The notes: generated by a model from the sequence alone, not told the origin. Positions 17,809-27,806 are shown, numbered from the stretch's first letter. The stretch: 64,000 nucleotides of DNA from Cellulophaga tyrosinoxydans (GCF_900176415.1 NZ_FWXO01000001.1:550775-614774), one strand, 5' to 3'. Made by a program: numbers and translations.

Positions 17809-19518
17809 ATGTGCGATACTCATCATACATCACCCCATAAAGGAAAAGATCATGAAGGTCATGATTTAGAACATAAAGCATGGAGCCGACGTTCATTTTT
17901 ACAAGCATTAGGAATAGCAGGTTCAGGAAGTATGTTGTTAGGTAGTCAATACTTAACTGCCTCTGCTCCATCACCTTTAACAGCCGCAATAAGTATGGCT
18001 GAAACAGATAATATTTTAATACTAATTCGTTTATCAGGCGGAAACGATGGTCTAAGTACTGTTATTCCTATCGAGCAGTATGATTTATATGCCAATGCAA
18101 GACCAAATATATACCTTCCGGAAAGTAAGATTTTAAAACTTACAGATGAATTCGGAGTTCCTACTTATATGAAAAATTTAGAACCATTGTGGGGAGAAGG
18201 TCAGTTTAAAGCTGTGCATGGTGTAGGTTACGAAGGTCAGAGTTTATCGCACTTTACGGGATCAGATATTTTTGCCAATACAGATTTAGATACTACAGGA
18301 TTCTCAGGTGAGCCCACAGGTTGGATGGGTCGCCATTTTGAAGATCTTTACCCAGATTATTTAATTACTCCTCCGGAAGCTCCTGCAGCAATTCAAATAG
18401 GAAATTTTGGAAGTTTAGTTTTTGAAGGAAATGAAACCAATTATGCTTTCGTTACCAATAATATAAATCAACTGGAGCAAATTGCAGATACTGGGTTACA
18501 ATACAGTTTAGACCAAGCATTGTTTGATCAATGTATGTATGGCGATCAATTACGTTTTTTAAGAGGCATGTCTAATACTACTCTAGAATATGCTGGGAAA
18601 ATTTATGATGCGGCACAAAGAGGTCAAAATCAAGTTGAATATCAGAATAACGACTTTGCTAGACAGCTTAAATTACTTGCAAGATTAATAAAGGGTAATT
18701 TAGGAACTAAAGTATATATGATTTCCATGGGAGGTTTTGATACGCATGGAAATCAACCATTAGCACACGAACGTTTAATGACCAACCTATCTGTTGCTGT
18801 AAATAACTTCTACGAAGATATTGCTTTTACAAATCAAGATGAAAAGGTATTAAGCATGACATTCTCTGAATTCGGAAGACGAATTTTCGAAAATGGTTCT
18901 AATGGAACCGATCATGGGAAAGCTTCACCTACGCTATTCTTTGGTTCTGGATTAAATGGTAGCGCCTTTGTTGGTGAGCATCCATCATTGGAAGACCCTA
19001 ATGAAAGAGGGAATTTAGAATATACCATGGATTTCCGAGATTTATATGGAACTGTTTTGGCTGAATGGCTATGTGTGGACCGTACTTTAGTTGAACGACA
19101 TCTTTTAGGACACCCTTATAAGGCAATTAACTTAGGATTTAACTGTAGTGGCGAGACTTTTGATGATATTGCTTATAGTGATGGTGATCCAACACCACCA
19201 ACTCCTTTAGATCCAAGAGACCCTATTGCCATTGATCCAACACCAGAATTGTTAGAGGCAATAGTTCATAAACCATTTTACCCAACAGAAAAAACACCAC
19301 ATATATATCTAGAAATGCCTTTTACGGCTCATGTAGATATTCAATTGTTTAATATAATGGGGCAGAATTTAGGTACTATCTATAACGAAATCATGACTCA
19401 AGGTTCTATTGAGATTAATATTAGAGAGCGTATGTCTAAATTTATAGCTACCGGAAAATATATTTATAGAATTAGAGTACAAGATAAAAAAATGAGTAAA
19501 TCAGTTATGGTAGCTTAA
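17809..19518 (+). CDS. DUF1501 domain-containing protein with Tat signal and T9SS-like tail
   Basis: A 569-aa partner of the preceding DUF1800 protein. A twin-arginine motif SRRSFLQ (residues 26-32) precedes a hydrophobic stretch (about 34-55), so export is probably by Tat. The sulfatase-like DUF1501 core runs from LIRLSGGNDGLST to about residue 440, with the conserved SMGGFDTHGNQ and TFSEFGRR segments. A Pro/Asp-rich linker (about 461-480) leads to a ~90-residue C-terminal beta domain (VDIQLFNIMGQ ... GKYIYRIRVQDKKMSKSVMV) resembling a type A type-IX-secretion sorting domain. A hairpin terminator follows. Confidence 0.9.
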   Translation: MCDTHHTSPHKGKDHEGHDLEHKAWSRRSFLQALGIAGSGSMLLGSQYLTASAPSPLTAAISMAETDNILILIRLSGGNDGLSTVIPIEQYDLYANARPNIYLPESKILKLTDEFGVPTYMKNLEPLWGEGQFKAVHGVGYEGQSLSHFTGSDIFANTDLDTTGFSGEPTGWMGRHFEDLYPDYLITPPEAPAAIQIGNFGSLVFEGNETNYAFVTNNINQLEQIADTGLQYSLDQALFDQCMYGDQLRFLRGMSNTTLEYAGKIYDAAQRGQNQVEYQNNDFARQLKLLARLIKGNLGTKVYMISMGGFDTHGNQPLAHERLMTNLSVAVNNFYEDIAFTNQDEKVLSMTFSEFGRRIFENGSNGTDHGKASPTLFFGSGLNGSAFVGEHPSLEDPNERGNLEYTMDFRDLYGTVLAEWLCVDRTLVERHLLGHPYKAINLGFNCSGETFDDIAYSDGDPTPPTPLDPRDPIAIDPTPELLEAIVHKPFYPTEKTPHIYLEMPFTAHVDIQLFNIMGQNLGTIYNEIMTQGSIEINIRERMSKFIATGKYIYRIRVQDKKMSKSVMVA

Positions 19519-19553
19519 ACACTAGTTTCTATTAACATTTACTTACTATGGCA

Positions 19554-19587
19554 GCCATTTCACTTGTTTTTACACAGGTGAAATGGC
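19554..19587 (+). terminator. hairpin after the DUF1800-DUF1501 operon
   Basis: A 10-bp stem (GCCATTTCAC at 19554-19563 with GTGAAATGGC at 19578-19587) followed by CTTGTCATTTTT, a likely intrinsic terminator. Confidence 0.7.
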
Positions 19588-19666
19588 CTTGTCATTTTTA
19601 ACACTATTTGGTTACTATTAATTTCTACTTTTTGAAAGTAATATAGAGCTCTCCCATAAAAATCTT

Positions 19667-19674
19667 TATTTTTG
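19667..19674 (+). promoter_or_regulatory. candidate -7 element of metG
   Basis: TATTTTTG is a perfect TAnnTTTG match 20 bp before the metG start. No -33 TTTG stands at the right distance. Confidence 0.4.
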
Positions 19675-19693
19675 TGAGCTAATTACAAAAATA

Positions 19694-21778
19694 ATGTCCG
19701 AAAGTCTTAAAAATCCAGCTAGATATACCATCACAGCTGCTTTACCTTATACCAACGGTCCAATTCATATTGGTCATTTAGCTGGTGTATATGTGCCTGC
19801 AGATATCTATAGCAGGTATTTACGTTTAATTGGCAAAGATGTTGCCTTTGTTTGTGGAAGTGATGAACATGGAGTAGCTATCTCCATGAAAGCAAAGAAA
19901 GAAGGTATTTCTCCCAAAGAGGTTATTGATAAATACCATACTATCATAAAAAAATCATTCGAAGATTTCGGAATTACATTTGATAATTACTCTAGAACAT
20001 CTGCTGAAATTCATCATGAAACCGCATCCGAGTTTTTCAAAACTATGTATGAGCAAGGTGATTTTATTGAAGAAACTACGGAACAATTATACGATCCAGA
20101 AGCACATCAATTTTTAGCAGACCGTTTCGTAATAGGTACGTGCCCAAAATGTGGTAACGAGGAAGCTTACGGAGACCAATGCGAAAATTGTGGTTCTACA
20201 CTCAATGCAACAGATTTAATCAGCCCTAAATCTACCATTTCTGGTGCTGTACCAACAGTAAAAGAAACAAAACACTGGTTTTTACCCTTAGACCGTCATG
20301 AAGCATTTTTAAAAGAATGGATTTTAGATGGTCATAAAAACGATTGGAAACCCAATGTATACGGCCAATGTAAATCGTGGATAGATGATGGATTAAAACC
20401 AAGAGCAGTAACACGCGATTTAGATTGGGGAATTCCAGTTCCTGTACCTGGTGGTGAAGGCAAAGTACTTTATGTTTGGTTTGATGCTCCTATTGGTTAT
20501 ATATCATCCACAAAAGAATGGGCTGCAAGAGAAGGAAAAGATTGGGAACCTTATTGGAAAGATGAAAACACCAAATTAGTGCATTTTATTGGCAAAGATA
20601 ATATTGTATTCCACTGTATAATTTTCCCAAGCATACTTAAAGCACATGGTGGATACATTTTGCCGGATAATGTACCTGCGAATGAATTTTTAAATTTAGA
20701 AGGCAATAAGCTTTCTACTTCAAAAAACTGGGCAGTTTGGCTGCACGAGTATTTAATAGATTTTCCAAATATGCAAGATGTATTGCGCTATACATTAACC
20801 GCAAATGCACCAGAATCTAAGGATAATGATTTTACTTGGAAAGATTTTCAGGCAAGAAATAATAATGAATTAGTCGCTGTTTTTGGCAACTTCATCAACC
20901 GTGTGGTAGTACTTTCTAATAAATATTATGAAGGCATCATCCCTGTGCCTAATCAGTTTTCCGAAATTGACTTAGAAACTTTGGCAGAGCTTAAAAAATA
21001 TCCTGAAATTATATCGAGTTCTATTGAGCGCTACCGTTTTAGAGAGGCAGGTCAAGAACTAATGAATTTAGCTCGCTTAGGGAATAAATACTTAGCTGAT
21101 GAAGAGCCTTGGAAGGTAATAAAACAAGACGAAGAACGCGTAAAAACCATTATGTTTGTGGCATTACAAATCGCTTCAGCATTAGCCATATTAAGCGAAC
21201 CATTTTTACCATTTACATCAGATAAACTTAAGCAAATACTGAATAACAGCTCAAGTAATACCGCAAGCGGTGCAAATTGGAATGATGTTTCTTCTAAAGA
21301 AATTTTAATCCCTTCCGGCCACAAAATAGGTCAAGCTGAATTATTATTTTCTAAAGTAGAAGATGAAACTATACAAGCGCAGTTAGACAAACTGCAGGCT
21401 ACTAAAAAAGCAAATGAAATGGCAAATAAAGAAGTTACACCGCAAAAGGATACTATCACCTTTGAGGATTTTTCGAAATTAGACATTCGTGTTGGAACCA
21501 TCATTGAGGCAGAAAAAATGCCAAAAGCCAAAAAATTACTGGTCCTGAAGGTTGATACTGGACTTGATGTAAGAACCATAGTTTCAGGAATTGCAGAAAG
21601 CTTTACTCCAGAAGAAGTGGTTGGTAAAAAAGTGACCGTTTTAGTAAATTTAGCTCCAAGAGCTTTACGCGGTGTAGATAGTGAGGGAATGATATTAATG
21701 ACTGAAAATGCAGATGGTAAATTAGTTTTTGTAAATCCTGATACAGAAGGTGTTTCTAATGGTGAGACAATAAATTAA
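19694..21778 (+). CDS. metG: methionine--tRNA ligase
   Basis: Charges tRNA-Met. The 694-aa protein has the class I HIGH motif in PIHIGHLAG (about residues 20-28), a zinc-binding pair of CxxC knuckles (CPKCG and CENCG, about residues 149-166), and a KMSKS-loop variant KLSTSKNW (about 338-345). The C-terminal ~110 residues form an EMAP-II/Trbp111-type tRNA-binding domain ([15 protein letters not shown] onward), which is common in dimeric MetRS. Ferritin begins 21 bp after the stop. Confidence 0.97.
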   Translation: MSESLKNPARYTITAALPYTNGPIHIGHLAGVYVPADIYSRYLRLIGKDVAFVCGSDEHGVAISMKAKKEGISPKEVIDKYHTIIKKSFEDFGITFDNYSRTSAEIHHETASEFFKTMYEQGDFIEETTEQLYDPEAHQFLADRFVIGTCPKCGNEEAYGDQCENCGSTLNATDLISPKSTISGAVPTVKETKHWFLPLDRHEAFLKEWILDGHKNDWKPNVYGQCKSWIDDGLKPRAVTRDLDWGIPVPVPGGEGKVLYVWFDAPIGYISSTKEWAAREGKDWEPYWKDENTKLVHFIGKDNIVFHCIIFPSILKAHGGYILPDNVPANEFLNLEGNKLSTSKNWAVWLHEYLIDFPNMQDVLRYTLTANAPESKDNDFTWKDFQARNNNELVAVFGNFINRVVVLSNKYYEGIIPVPNQFSEIDLETLAELKKYPEIISSSIERYRFREAGQELMNLARLGNKYLADEEPWKVIKQDEERVKTIMFVALQIASALAILSEPFLPFTSDKLKQILNNSSSNTASGANWNDVSSKEILIPSGHKIGQAELLFSKVEDETIQAQLDKLQATKKANEMANKEVTPQKDTITFEDFSKLDIRVGTIIEAEKMPKAKKLLVLKVDTGLDVRTIVSGIAESFTPEEVVGKKVTVLVNLAPRALRGVDSEGMILMTENADGKLVFVNPDTEGVSNGETIN

Positions 21779-21799
21779 TTTGTAACTTTAATAAAAAAT

Positions 21800-22318
21800 A
21801 TGTTATCAAAAACTATAGAAAAGGCACTTAACAACCAGATAAAAATTGAAGCTGAGTCTTCGCAAATTTATCTGGCAATGGCATGTTGGGCCGAAGTTAA
21901 AGGACTTGAAGGTGTGGCTGGTTTTATGTATGACCAATCACAAGAAGAACGTGATCATATGCTAAAACTGGTAAAGTTTGTAAACGAACGTGGTGGCCAT
22001 GCACAAATATCAGAATTGAGTGCACCGAATGTCACCTTCAATTCATTTAAAGCAATGTTTGAAAAATTATTTGAACACGAGGTTTTTGTTTCAAGCAGTA
22101 TAAACGAGTTAGTTCATATTAGCCTTCAAGAAAAAGATTATGCCACACATAACTTTTTACAATGGTATGTGGCAGAACAGATAGAAGAAGAAGCAATGGC
22201 ACGCACCATTCTGGATAAAATAAACCTAATTGGCGACGATAAAGGTGGACTTTATTTATTTGATAGAGATATTCAGCAGCTTACAATTACTTCTGCATCA
22301 ATAGAAGCACCAAAATAA
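21800..22318 (+). CDS. ftnA: ferritin (non-heme, bacterial type)
   Basis: A 172-aa four-helix-bundle iron store. Ferroxidase ligands are seen in the N-terminal helix (EAESSQIYLAMACW, about residues 17-30) and in QEERDHMLKLVKF (about 48-60), with later glutamates in QWYVAEQIEEEAMA. No heme-binding methionine of bacterioferritin is evident. It oxidises Fe(II) and stores the mineral in the cytoplasm. It lies close behind metG and may be read from that promoter as well as its own. Confidence 0.93.
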   Translation: MLSKTIEKALNNQIKIEAESSQIYLAMACWAEVKGLEGVAGFMYDQSQEERDHMLKLVKFVNERGGHAQISELSAPNVTFNSFKAMFEKLFEHEVFVSSSINELVHISLQEKDYATHNFLQWYVAEQIEEEAMARTILDKINLIGDDKGGLYLFDRDIQQLTITSASIEAPK

Positions 22319-22391
22319 TTTAACATTTAATCTTATTTAGATTAAGTAAAAATAACTTAAGTTTGCCACGCAATATCTTATAGCATTTGTT

Positions 22392-22565
22392 GTGGGCAAA
22401 AAAAAGCAAAAAAAGAAGGAAGAAAAGGCATTAAAAAAGTTATCGAAAACCATTAAGGTAAAAGCCGATAAAGTAAAAAGTAAATGCTGTTCTAAATATA
22501 AGAAATCTGAGAGCAAACGTTGCAGTAAATGTCCTTGTTTTGATTTGATAAAAAAAGTTGCTTAA
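22392..22565 (+). CDS. small Lys/Cys-rich protein
   Basis: A 57-aa reading frame beginning at a GTG (22392) with no in-frame ATG nearer the body. The N-terminal half is almost all Lys, Gln and Glu; the C-terminal half carries five cysteines in KCCSKYKK and KRCSKCPCFDL. The spacing of the cysteines suggests a small metal-binding knuckle. I recall similar short Cys-rich products in other flavobacteria, which supports a real gene, but no function is known. It fills the gap between ferritin and tex and ends just before a strong terminator. Confidence 0.6.
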   Translation: MGKKKQKKKEEKALKKLSKTIKVKADKVKSKCCSKYKKSESKRCSKCPCFDLIKKVA

Positions 22566-22584
22566 TCTACTTATAAAAATTACT

Positions 22585-22621
22585 AAAAACCTATGCAGTT
22601 GTTTATCTTGCATAGGTTTTT
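22585..22621 (+). terminator. hairpin terminator before tex
   Basis: A perfect 13-bp stem (22585-22597 and 22609-22621) with an 11-base loop and T-tract, ending 20 bp after the small Cys-rich ORF. It supports that ORF being the last transcribed gene of the unit. Confidence 0.85.
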
Positions 22622-22637
22622 AAATTTATAGACTACA

Positions 22638-24761
22638 ATGCAGCTTATCCCCTATATTCTTAAGCATACCCAACTACCTGAAAAAAGCATCCAAAATACC
22701 GTTGAGCTTTTAAATGAAGATTGTACTATACCCTTTATTTCACGCTACCGAAAAGAGAAAACGGGAGATTTAGATGAAGTACAAATTGGTGAAATCGTAA
22801 AATTCAAAGACCAATTTGAAGTTTTAGAAAAACGAAAATTAGCCATTATAAAATCGGTTGAAGAGCAAGGTGTATTGACTTCTGAATTAAAGAAAAAATT
22901 AGAGGAGGCTTCAGATATAACTAGTCTTGAAGATTTATACTTACCCTTCAAGAAAAAAAGAAATACCAAATCAGAAGTCGCTATAAAAAATGGTTTAGAG
23001 CCATTGGCCAAAATCATCATGGCTCAGAATAATGATGATATAGACTTTATTGCATCGCAGTATTTAAATGATGAAGTAGTTAATGAAGATGAAGCAATTG
23101 AGGGTGCACAACATATTATTGCAGAATGGATTAATGAGCGTACGGATGTAAGAAACCAAATTAGACATCAATTAGAGAAATTTGCACAAATAACGACTAA
23201 GGTTGTTGGTACTAAAAAAGAGGATGAAAAAGCACAAAAATTTCGTGATTATTTCGATTGGAGTGAGACTTTAAATAGATGTCCATCGCACCGTTTGTTA
23301 GCTATTTTACGCGCAGAGAATGAAAAGTTTATTCGAGTTAAAATAGAAATTGAAGATGACAGGGCTATTGAAAAAATTGAAGAGCGCATTATAAAAACAC
23401 GAAGTTCAAGTGCTAAGTACATTAAAGCAGCTATTGAAGATGCTTATAAACGATTGTTATTCCCTTCGTTAGCTAACGAAACTTTAAAATTAGCAAAAGA
23501 AAAAGCTGACGAAGAAGCGATTCAAGTATTTTCTAAAAACTTAAAACAGCTTTTATTAGGGGCTCCTTTAGGTGAAAAACGAATTTTAGCTATAGACCCC
23601 GGTTTTAGATCCGGTTGTAAAGTAGTTTGTTTAAACGAACAAGGCGATCTACTCCATAATGAAACTATTTATCCCCATGAACCGCAAAATGATAGCATTG
23701 GCGCCATTAAAAAAATTAGCACTTTAACTGATGCCTATAAGATTGAAGCCATTTCCATTGGCAACGGAACAGCATCTAGAGAAACAGAACATTTAATTAA
23801 ACGAATACATTTTAAAAATCCGATAGAGGTTTTTGTGGTTAGTGAAGCAGGAGCATCCATCTATTCTGCATCAAAAATTGCCCGTGATGAATTTCCAAAT
23901 TACGACGTTACGGTTCGTGGATCAGTTTCTATAGGGAGAAGATTAGCAGATCCTTTGGCAGAATTGGTAAAAATAGATCCAAAATCTATAGGTGTAGGTC
24001 AATATCAACACGATGTGGATCAGACCAAATTAAAAACATCTTTAGATACTGTTGTAGAAAGTTGTGTAAATGCTGTAGGAGTTAACATCAATACTGCCAG
24101 TGTGCCTTTATTGAGCTATGTGTCGGGCATTGGCCCTAAATTGGCAGAAAATATCGTTTCTTACCGCAACGAAAATGGTGCATTTACCAGTAGAACCGAT
24201 ATTAAGAAAGTGCCTCGTTTGGGGGGAAAAGCCTTTGAACAAGGAGCTGCGTTTTTGCGCATAAAAGGAGCAAAAAACCCATTGGATGATTCTGCTGTCC
24301 ACCCAGAACGTTATGAATTAATTAAACAGATTGCGAAGGATAAAGGCGTTACTATTCAAGAAATTATTGGTAATAAAAAAGCATTGGAAAGCATCAATCT
24401 AGATCAATATTGTAATGATGACATTGGTCTGCCAACTTTAAAAGATATTATTAAAGAGCTTGAAAAACCAGGATTAGATACGCGTGAAAAAGCAAAAGTT
24501 TTCACTTTTAATCAGAATATAAAATCGATTACCGATTTGCATGAAGGACAGCTGTTACCAGGGATTGTCAACAATATTACCAATTTTGGTTGTTTTGTAG
24601 ATATTGGCATCAAAGAAAGTGGATTGATTCATATTTCTAACCTATCCGATACATTTGTAAAAGATGTTAATGAACATGTAAGCTTACAGCAACAAATAAT
24701 CGTAAAAGTTTTAGAGGTTGATGTGGCCCGCAAACGTATTCAATTGAAATTGCACAACTAA
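22638..24761 (+). CDS. tex: Tex family RNA-binding transcription accessory protein
   Basis: A 707-aa protein with the standard Tex layout: N-terminal helical domain (PFISRYRKEKTGDLDEVQ near residue 33), a YqgF/RNase H-like domain (ILAIDPGFRSGCK, about residues 316-328), a helix-hairpin-helix region (YVSGIGPKLAENIVSYR, about 494-510) and a C-terminal S1 RNA-binding domain (GIVNNITNFGCFVDIGIKESG, from about residue 643). Tex binds nucleic acid and affects transcription; its detailed role here is not known. HDAC-like gene follows after 5 bp, suggesting one transcript. Confidence 0.95.
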   Translation: MQLIPYILKHTQLPEKSIQNTVELLNEDCTIPFISRYRKEKTGDLDEVQIGEIVKFKDQFEVLEKRKLAIIKSVEEQGVLTSELKKKLEEASDITSLEDLYLPFKKKRNTKSEVAIKNGLEPLAKIIMAQNNDDIDFIASQYLNDEVVNEDEAIEGAQHIIAEWINERTDVRNQIRHQLEKFAQITTKVVGTKKEDEKAQKFRDYFDWSETLNRCPSHRLLAILRAENEKFIRVKIEIEDDRAIEKIEERIIKTRSSSAKYIKAAIEDAYKRLLFPSLANETLKLAKEKADEEAIQVFSKNLKQLLLGAPLGEKRILAIDPGFRSGCKVVCLNEQGDLLHNETIYPHEPQNDSIGAIKKISTLTDAYKIEAISIGNGTASRETEHLIKRIHFKNPIEVFVVSEAGASIYSASKIARDEFPNYDVTVRGSVSIGRRLADPLAELVKIDPKSIGVGQYQHDVDQTKLKTSLDTVVESCVNAVGVNINTASVPLLSYVSGIGPKLAENIVSYRNENGAFTSRTDIKKVPRLGGKAFEQGAAFLRIKGAKNPLDDSAVHPERYELIKQIAKDKGVTIQEIIGNKKALESINLDQYCNDDIGLPTLKDIIKELEKPGLDTREKAKVFTFNQNIKSITDLHEGQLLPGIVNNITNFGCFVDIGIKESGLIHISNLSDTFVKDVNEHVSLQQQIIVKVLEVDVARKRIQLKLHN

Positions 24762-24766
24762 ATACT

Positions 24767-25669
24767 ATGCTCAAAATAGCATACCATCCCATTTATAAAC
24801 ATCCTTTACCCGAGGGGCATCGTTTTCCAATGGAAAAATATGATCTATTACCAAAGCAATTACTTTATGAAGGAACCTGTGTTGAAGCTAATTTTTTTGA
24901 GCCTGAAATTCCGAATGACAAATATATTCTTGCTGTTCATGATGCAGAATATTTTTATGATTTATTGAATATAAAAATAAATCCAAAAGAAGCTCGAAAA
25001 ATAGGATTTCCACTTTCTGAAGATTTAGTAGAACGAGAGCGGATTATTGCCGATGGTACTATGAAGGCGTGCGAGTATGCCTTGCAGTATGGTATAGCCA
25101 TGAATATTGCTGGCGGAACCCACCATGCATATTCAGATCATGGAGAGGCATTTTGCATGCTTAACGATCAAGCCATTGGTACTAGATATTTACAGGAGAA
25201 GAAATTAGCAGAAAGAGTATTGATCATAGATCTCGATGTGCATCAAGGAAATGGCACCGCTGAAATTTTTAAGAATGATGCTTCTGTATTTACATTTTCT
25301 ATGCACGGGGAAAGCAACTATCCCTTTAAAAAAGAAAAATCAGATTTAGATATTCCTTTAAAAAAGGGAATTGAAGATGATGAATATTTATCTATTTTAA
25401 TAAAAACGCTCCCAGAGCTTATCACAAAAGCTAAGCCCGATTTTATATTCTATCTTTCTGGTGTGGATGTAATTTCAACAGATAAACTTGGCACATTGGC
25501 TTTGACGCTAAACGGCTGCAAAAATCGAGATGAGATCGTTTTAAAAACTTGTTTCAATAATAAAATTCCAGTGCAATGTAGTATGGGAGGCGGTTATTCC
25601 CCAGATATAAAAACTATTATTGAAGCACATGCAAATACTTTCCGATTAGCCCAAGCCATTTATTTTTAA
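24767..25669 (+). CDS. histone deacetylase family protein
   Basis: A 300-aa zinc amidohydrolase of the class I HDAC / acetoin-utilization family. Active-site segments are AGGTHHAYSDHGEAFC (paired histidines near residue 117), DLDVHQGNGTAEIF (zinc ligands Asp and His, about residue 160) and FYLSGVDV (about 226-233), with GGGYS near the end. In bacteria such proteins deacetylate proteins, polyamines or small molecules. It is immediately downstream of tex. The substrate is not determinable; acetylpolyamine deacetylation is one option given the polyamine operon elsewhere in the window, but that is speculation. Confidence 0.9.
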   Translation: MLKIAYHPIYKHPLPEGHRFPMEKYDLLPKQLLYEGTCVEANFFEPEIPNDKYILAVHDAEYFYDLLNIKINPKEARKIGFPLSEDLVERERIIADGTMKACEYALQYGIAMNIAGGTHHAYSDHGEAFCMLNDQAIGTRYLQEKKLAERVLIIDLDVHQGNGTAEIFKNDASVFTFSMHGESNYPFKKEKSDLDIPLKKGIEDDEYLSILIKTLPELITKAKPDFIFYLSGVDVISTDKLGTLALTLNGCKNRDEIVLKTCFNNKIPVQCSMGGGYSPDIKTIIEAHANTFRLAQAIYF

Positions 25670-25739
25670 CATTCTATTTAGATTTTATTATGCAGAATAC
25701 CTCTTTGAAATGGGTATATTAGTTTCCGAACTAATTAAC

Positions 25740-27308
25740 ATGAACATAATGAAAACAAACAAACTACTAACAGCACTGCTGTTACTCCTTTCGCTAACAT
25801 TTAGTATAGCACAAACTAGTAAAGATGTTGTGGATAAAATTGTTGCAGAAGCGAACAATAATTCTCAATTAGAAGTACTTGCTCATGAACTTATGGATGT
25901 TGTAGGGCCACGATTAGTGGGTACTCCACAAATGAAAAAAGCAAGTGATTGGGCTATTGCCACCTATAAAAAATGGGGAATAGAAGCGCGAATGGAAGAA
26001 TACGGAACATGGCGAGGCTGGGAACGTGGTATTACTCATGTAGATTTAGTGTATCCAAGAGTAGTGAGTTTAAGCGGCATGCAATTGGCATGGAGCCCAA
26101 GTACAGGCAAAAAGGGAATAACTGCTGACCTAATCATCATTCCAGAAGTAACAGATTCTATTGCTTTTCAAAAATGGTTGCCAAACGTAAAAGGTAAAAT
26201 TGTATTGGTTTCTATGAACCAACCAACTGGAAGACCAGATTATAATTGGGAAGAATTTGCTACTCCAGAGTCTTTTGAAAAAATGAAAAAAGATCGTGAT
26301 GCTTTAGAGGAAGCTTGGAGTTCTAGAATGAAAAAAACAGGTTTTACTTCTAGAACAATTAATAAAGAATTAGAAAAAGCCGGAGCCATCGGTATTGTTC
26401 AATCTAGATGGTCTAACGGATTTGGTGCCAATAAAATATTTAGTGCCGATACTAAAAAAATCCCTGTAGTGGATTTGTCTTTGGAAGATTATGGATTACT
26501 ATATCGCATGACAGAAAATGGCGATAATCCAAAAATTAAGGTTGTTGCAGAATCTAAAGAATTAGGCAAAGTACCTACCTTTAATACCATTGCTGAAATA
26601 AAAGGAACAGAACTGCCTGATGAATATGTAATACTTTCAGCGCATTTCGATTCTTGGGATGGCGCTACTGGCGCAACAGATAATGGTACCGGAACTATTA
26701 CCATGATGGAAGCTGCCAGAATTTTAAAGAAAGTATATCCTAACCCAAAACGAACCATTTTAATAGGAAACTGGGGAAGTGAAGAACAAGGATTAAATGG
26801 TTCTCGTGCATTTGTTGAAGATCATCCTGAAATAGTTGCAGGCATTCAAGCTGTATTTAATCAAGATAATGGTACTGGTCGTGTAGTAAATATATCAGGG
26901 CAAGGATTTTTACATGCTTATGATTACATTGGCAGATGGCTAAATTCTGTTCCAGAAGATATCACCAAACATATTGAAACCAATTTTCCTGGCACACCAG
27001 GCGGTGGAGGTTCAGATTATGCTTCTTTTGTTGCAGCTGGTGCACCTGCTTTTTCTTTAAGCTCTTTAAGCTGGAGTTATTGGAATTATACTTGGCATAC
27101 GAACTTAGACACGTATGACAAAATAGTTTTTGATGACGTAAGAAACAATGCAATTTTGACGGCAATTATGGCCTATGAAGCTAGTGAAGATGCCAGTAAA
27201 ACATCACGTGAAAAATCGGTTTTACCGATAAACTCAAGAACAGGAGAACAACGTACATGGCCTGAGCCTCGTTCTCCAGAGCGCAATGGCGGTGTTGATG
27301 AAAAGTAA
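25740..27308 (+). CDS. secreted M28-type metallopeptidase
   Basis: About 522 aa. The start at 25740 (MNIMKTNKLL) is preferred over an upstream in-frame ATG because it places the hydrophobic signal peptide (LLTALLLLLSLTFSIAQ) at the N-terminus; the ATG at 25749 is also possible. A PA-like insert lies in the middle. Zinc-site motifs are LSAHFDSWDGATGATDNG (about residues 298-315), GNWGSEEQGLNGSRAF, and NQDNGTGR. It is likely a periplasmic or exported aminopeptidase. A bidirectional terminator follows. It is the first of three M28-like genes within 10 kb. Confidence 0.88.
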   Translation: MNIMKTNKLLTALLLLLSLTFSIAQTSKDVVDKIVAEANNNSQLEVLAHELMDVVGPRLVGTPQMKKASDWAIATYKKWGIEARMEEYGTWRGWERGITHVDLVYPRVVSLSGMQLAWSPSTGKKGITADLIIIPEVTDSIAFQKWLPNVKGKIVLVSMNQPTGRPDYNWEEFATPESFEKMKKDRDALEEAWSSRMKKTGFTSRTINKELEKAGAIGIVQSRWSNGFGANKIFSADTKKIPVVDLSLEDYGLLYRMTENGDNPKIKVVAESKELGKVPTFNTIAEIKGTELPDEYVILSAHFDSWDGATGATDNGTGTITMMEAARILKKVYPNPKRTILIGNWGSEEQGLNGSRAFVEDHPEIVAGIQAVFNQDNGTGRVVNISGQGFLHAYDYIGRWLNSVPEDITKHIETNFPGTPGGGGSDYASFVAAGAPAFSLSSLSWSYWNYTWHTNLDTYDKIVFDDVRNNAILTAIMAYEASEDASKTSREKSVLPINSRTGEQRTWPEPRSPERNGGVDEK

Positions 27309-27315
27309 TATATAC

Positions 27316-27343
27316 AAAAAGCGGTCTTTATAGACCGCTTTTT
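27316..27343. terminator. bidirectional hairpin terminator
   Basis: Stem AAAAAGCGGTCT / AGACCGCTTTTT (12 bp) with a TTAT loop between convergent peptidase and His-rich protein genes. Confidence 0.88.
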
Positions 27344-27365
27344 TAAATTTGGGGGAAAAACAACA

Positions 27366-27806
27366 TTAAAATAAACCAACTCGTATGCGTGACGTGTTTA
27401 AACCAACATTGGTTCTCACAGTTGTTCGGTTTGTAGGCCTGTAATAATTACGATTATAGCCATAATAGTAAAAAGTAGCATGACTGTAATAATGATGACT
27501 ATGATGGCAGTGATCATCGCAATGATTGTAATGCTCCGCATAGGCATCTTTTTTTCCTTTCATATAAGCCTTATACGCCTTTCGATCGCGCTTTTTTAAA
27601 TCATTCTCATATTGCTTTTGAGTTTCCCAGAATTCTTCATCCGATTTTTCATCCTCAGCTACAAATGATTGCTCAAATTTAGCATCTTCTTCTGCGCGTT
27701 GTTCGTAATACGTTTTAGAATCTATTTTTTTCGAATCTTCTACTTGTGCCATCACTGCCACAGTAAACATTAAATTTACAAGTACAATTAAATTTACTTT
27801 TTTCAT
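27366..27806 (-). CDS. secreted His/Tyr-rich protein of unknown function
   Basis: About 146 aa from the ATG at 27806 (MKKVNLIVLVNLMFTVAVMAQ, signal peptide); a longer upstream start would bury it. The middle is a highly charged helical region (RAEEDAKFEQSFVAEDEK ... KKRDRKAYKAYMKGKKDAY). It is followed by HYNHCDDHCHHSHHYYSH, a dense cluster of His, Cys and Tyr, and then a Tyr/Arg/Asn-rich tail. The cluster suggests metal binding in the periplasm. I do not recognise a family. It has a free-standing position and its own terminator. Confidence 0.7.
   Translation of the reverse strand: MKKVNLIVLVNLMFTVAVMAQVEDSKKIDSKTYYEQRAEEDAKFEQSFVAEDEKSDEEFWETQKQYENDLKKRDRKAYKAYMKGKKDAYAEHYNHCDDHCHHSHHYYSHATFYYYGYNRNYYRPTNRTTVRTNVGLNTSRIRVGLF

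Noticed and set aside
16287-19518. DUF1800-DUF1501 pair as a possible mobile-element cargo
   Set aside because: No transposase, inverted repeats or attachment site flank it, and codon use matches neighbours.
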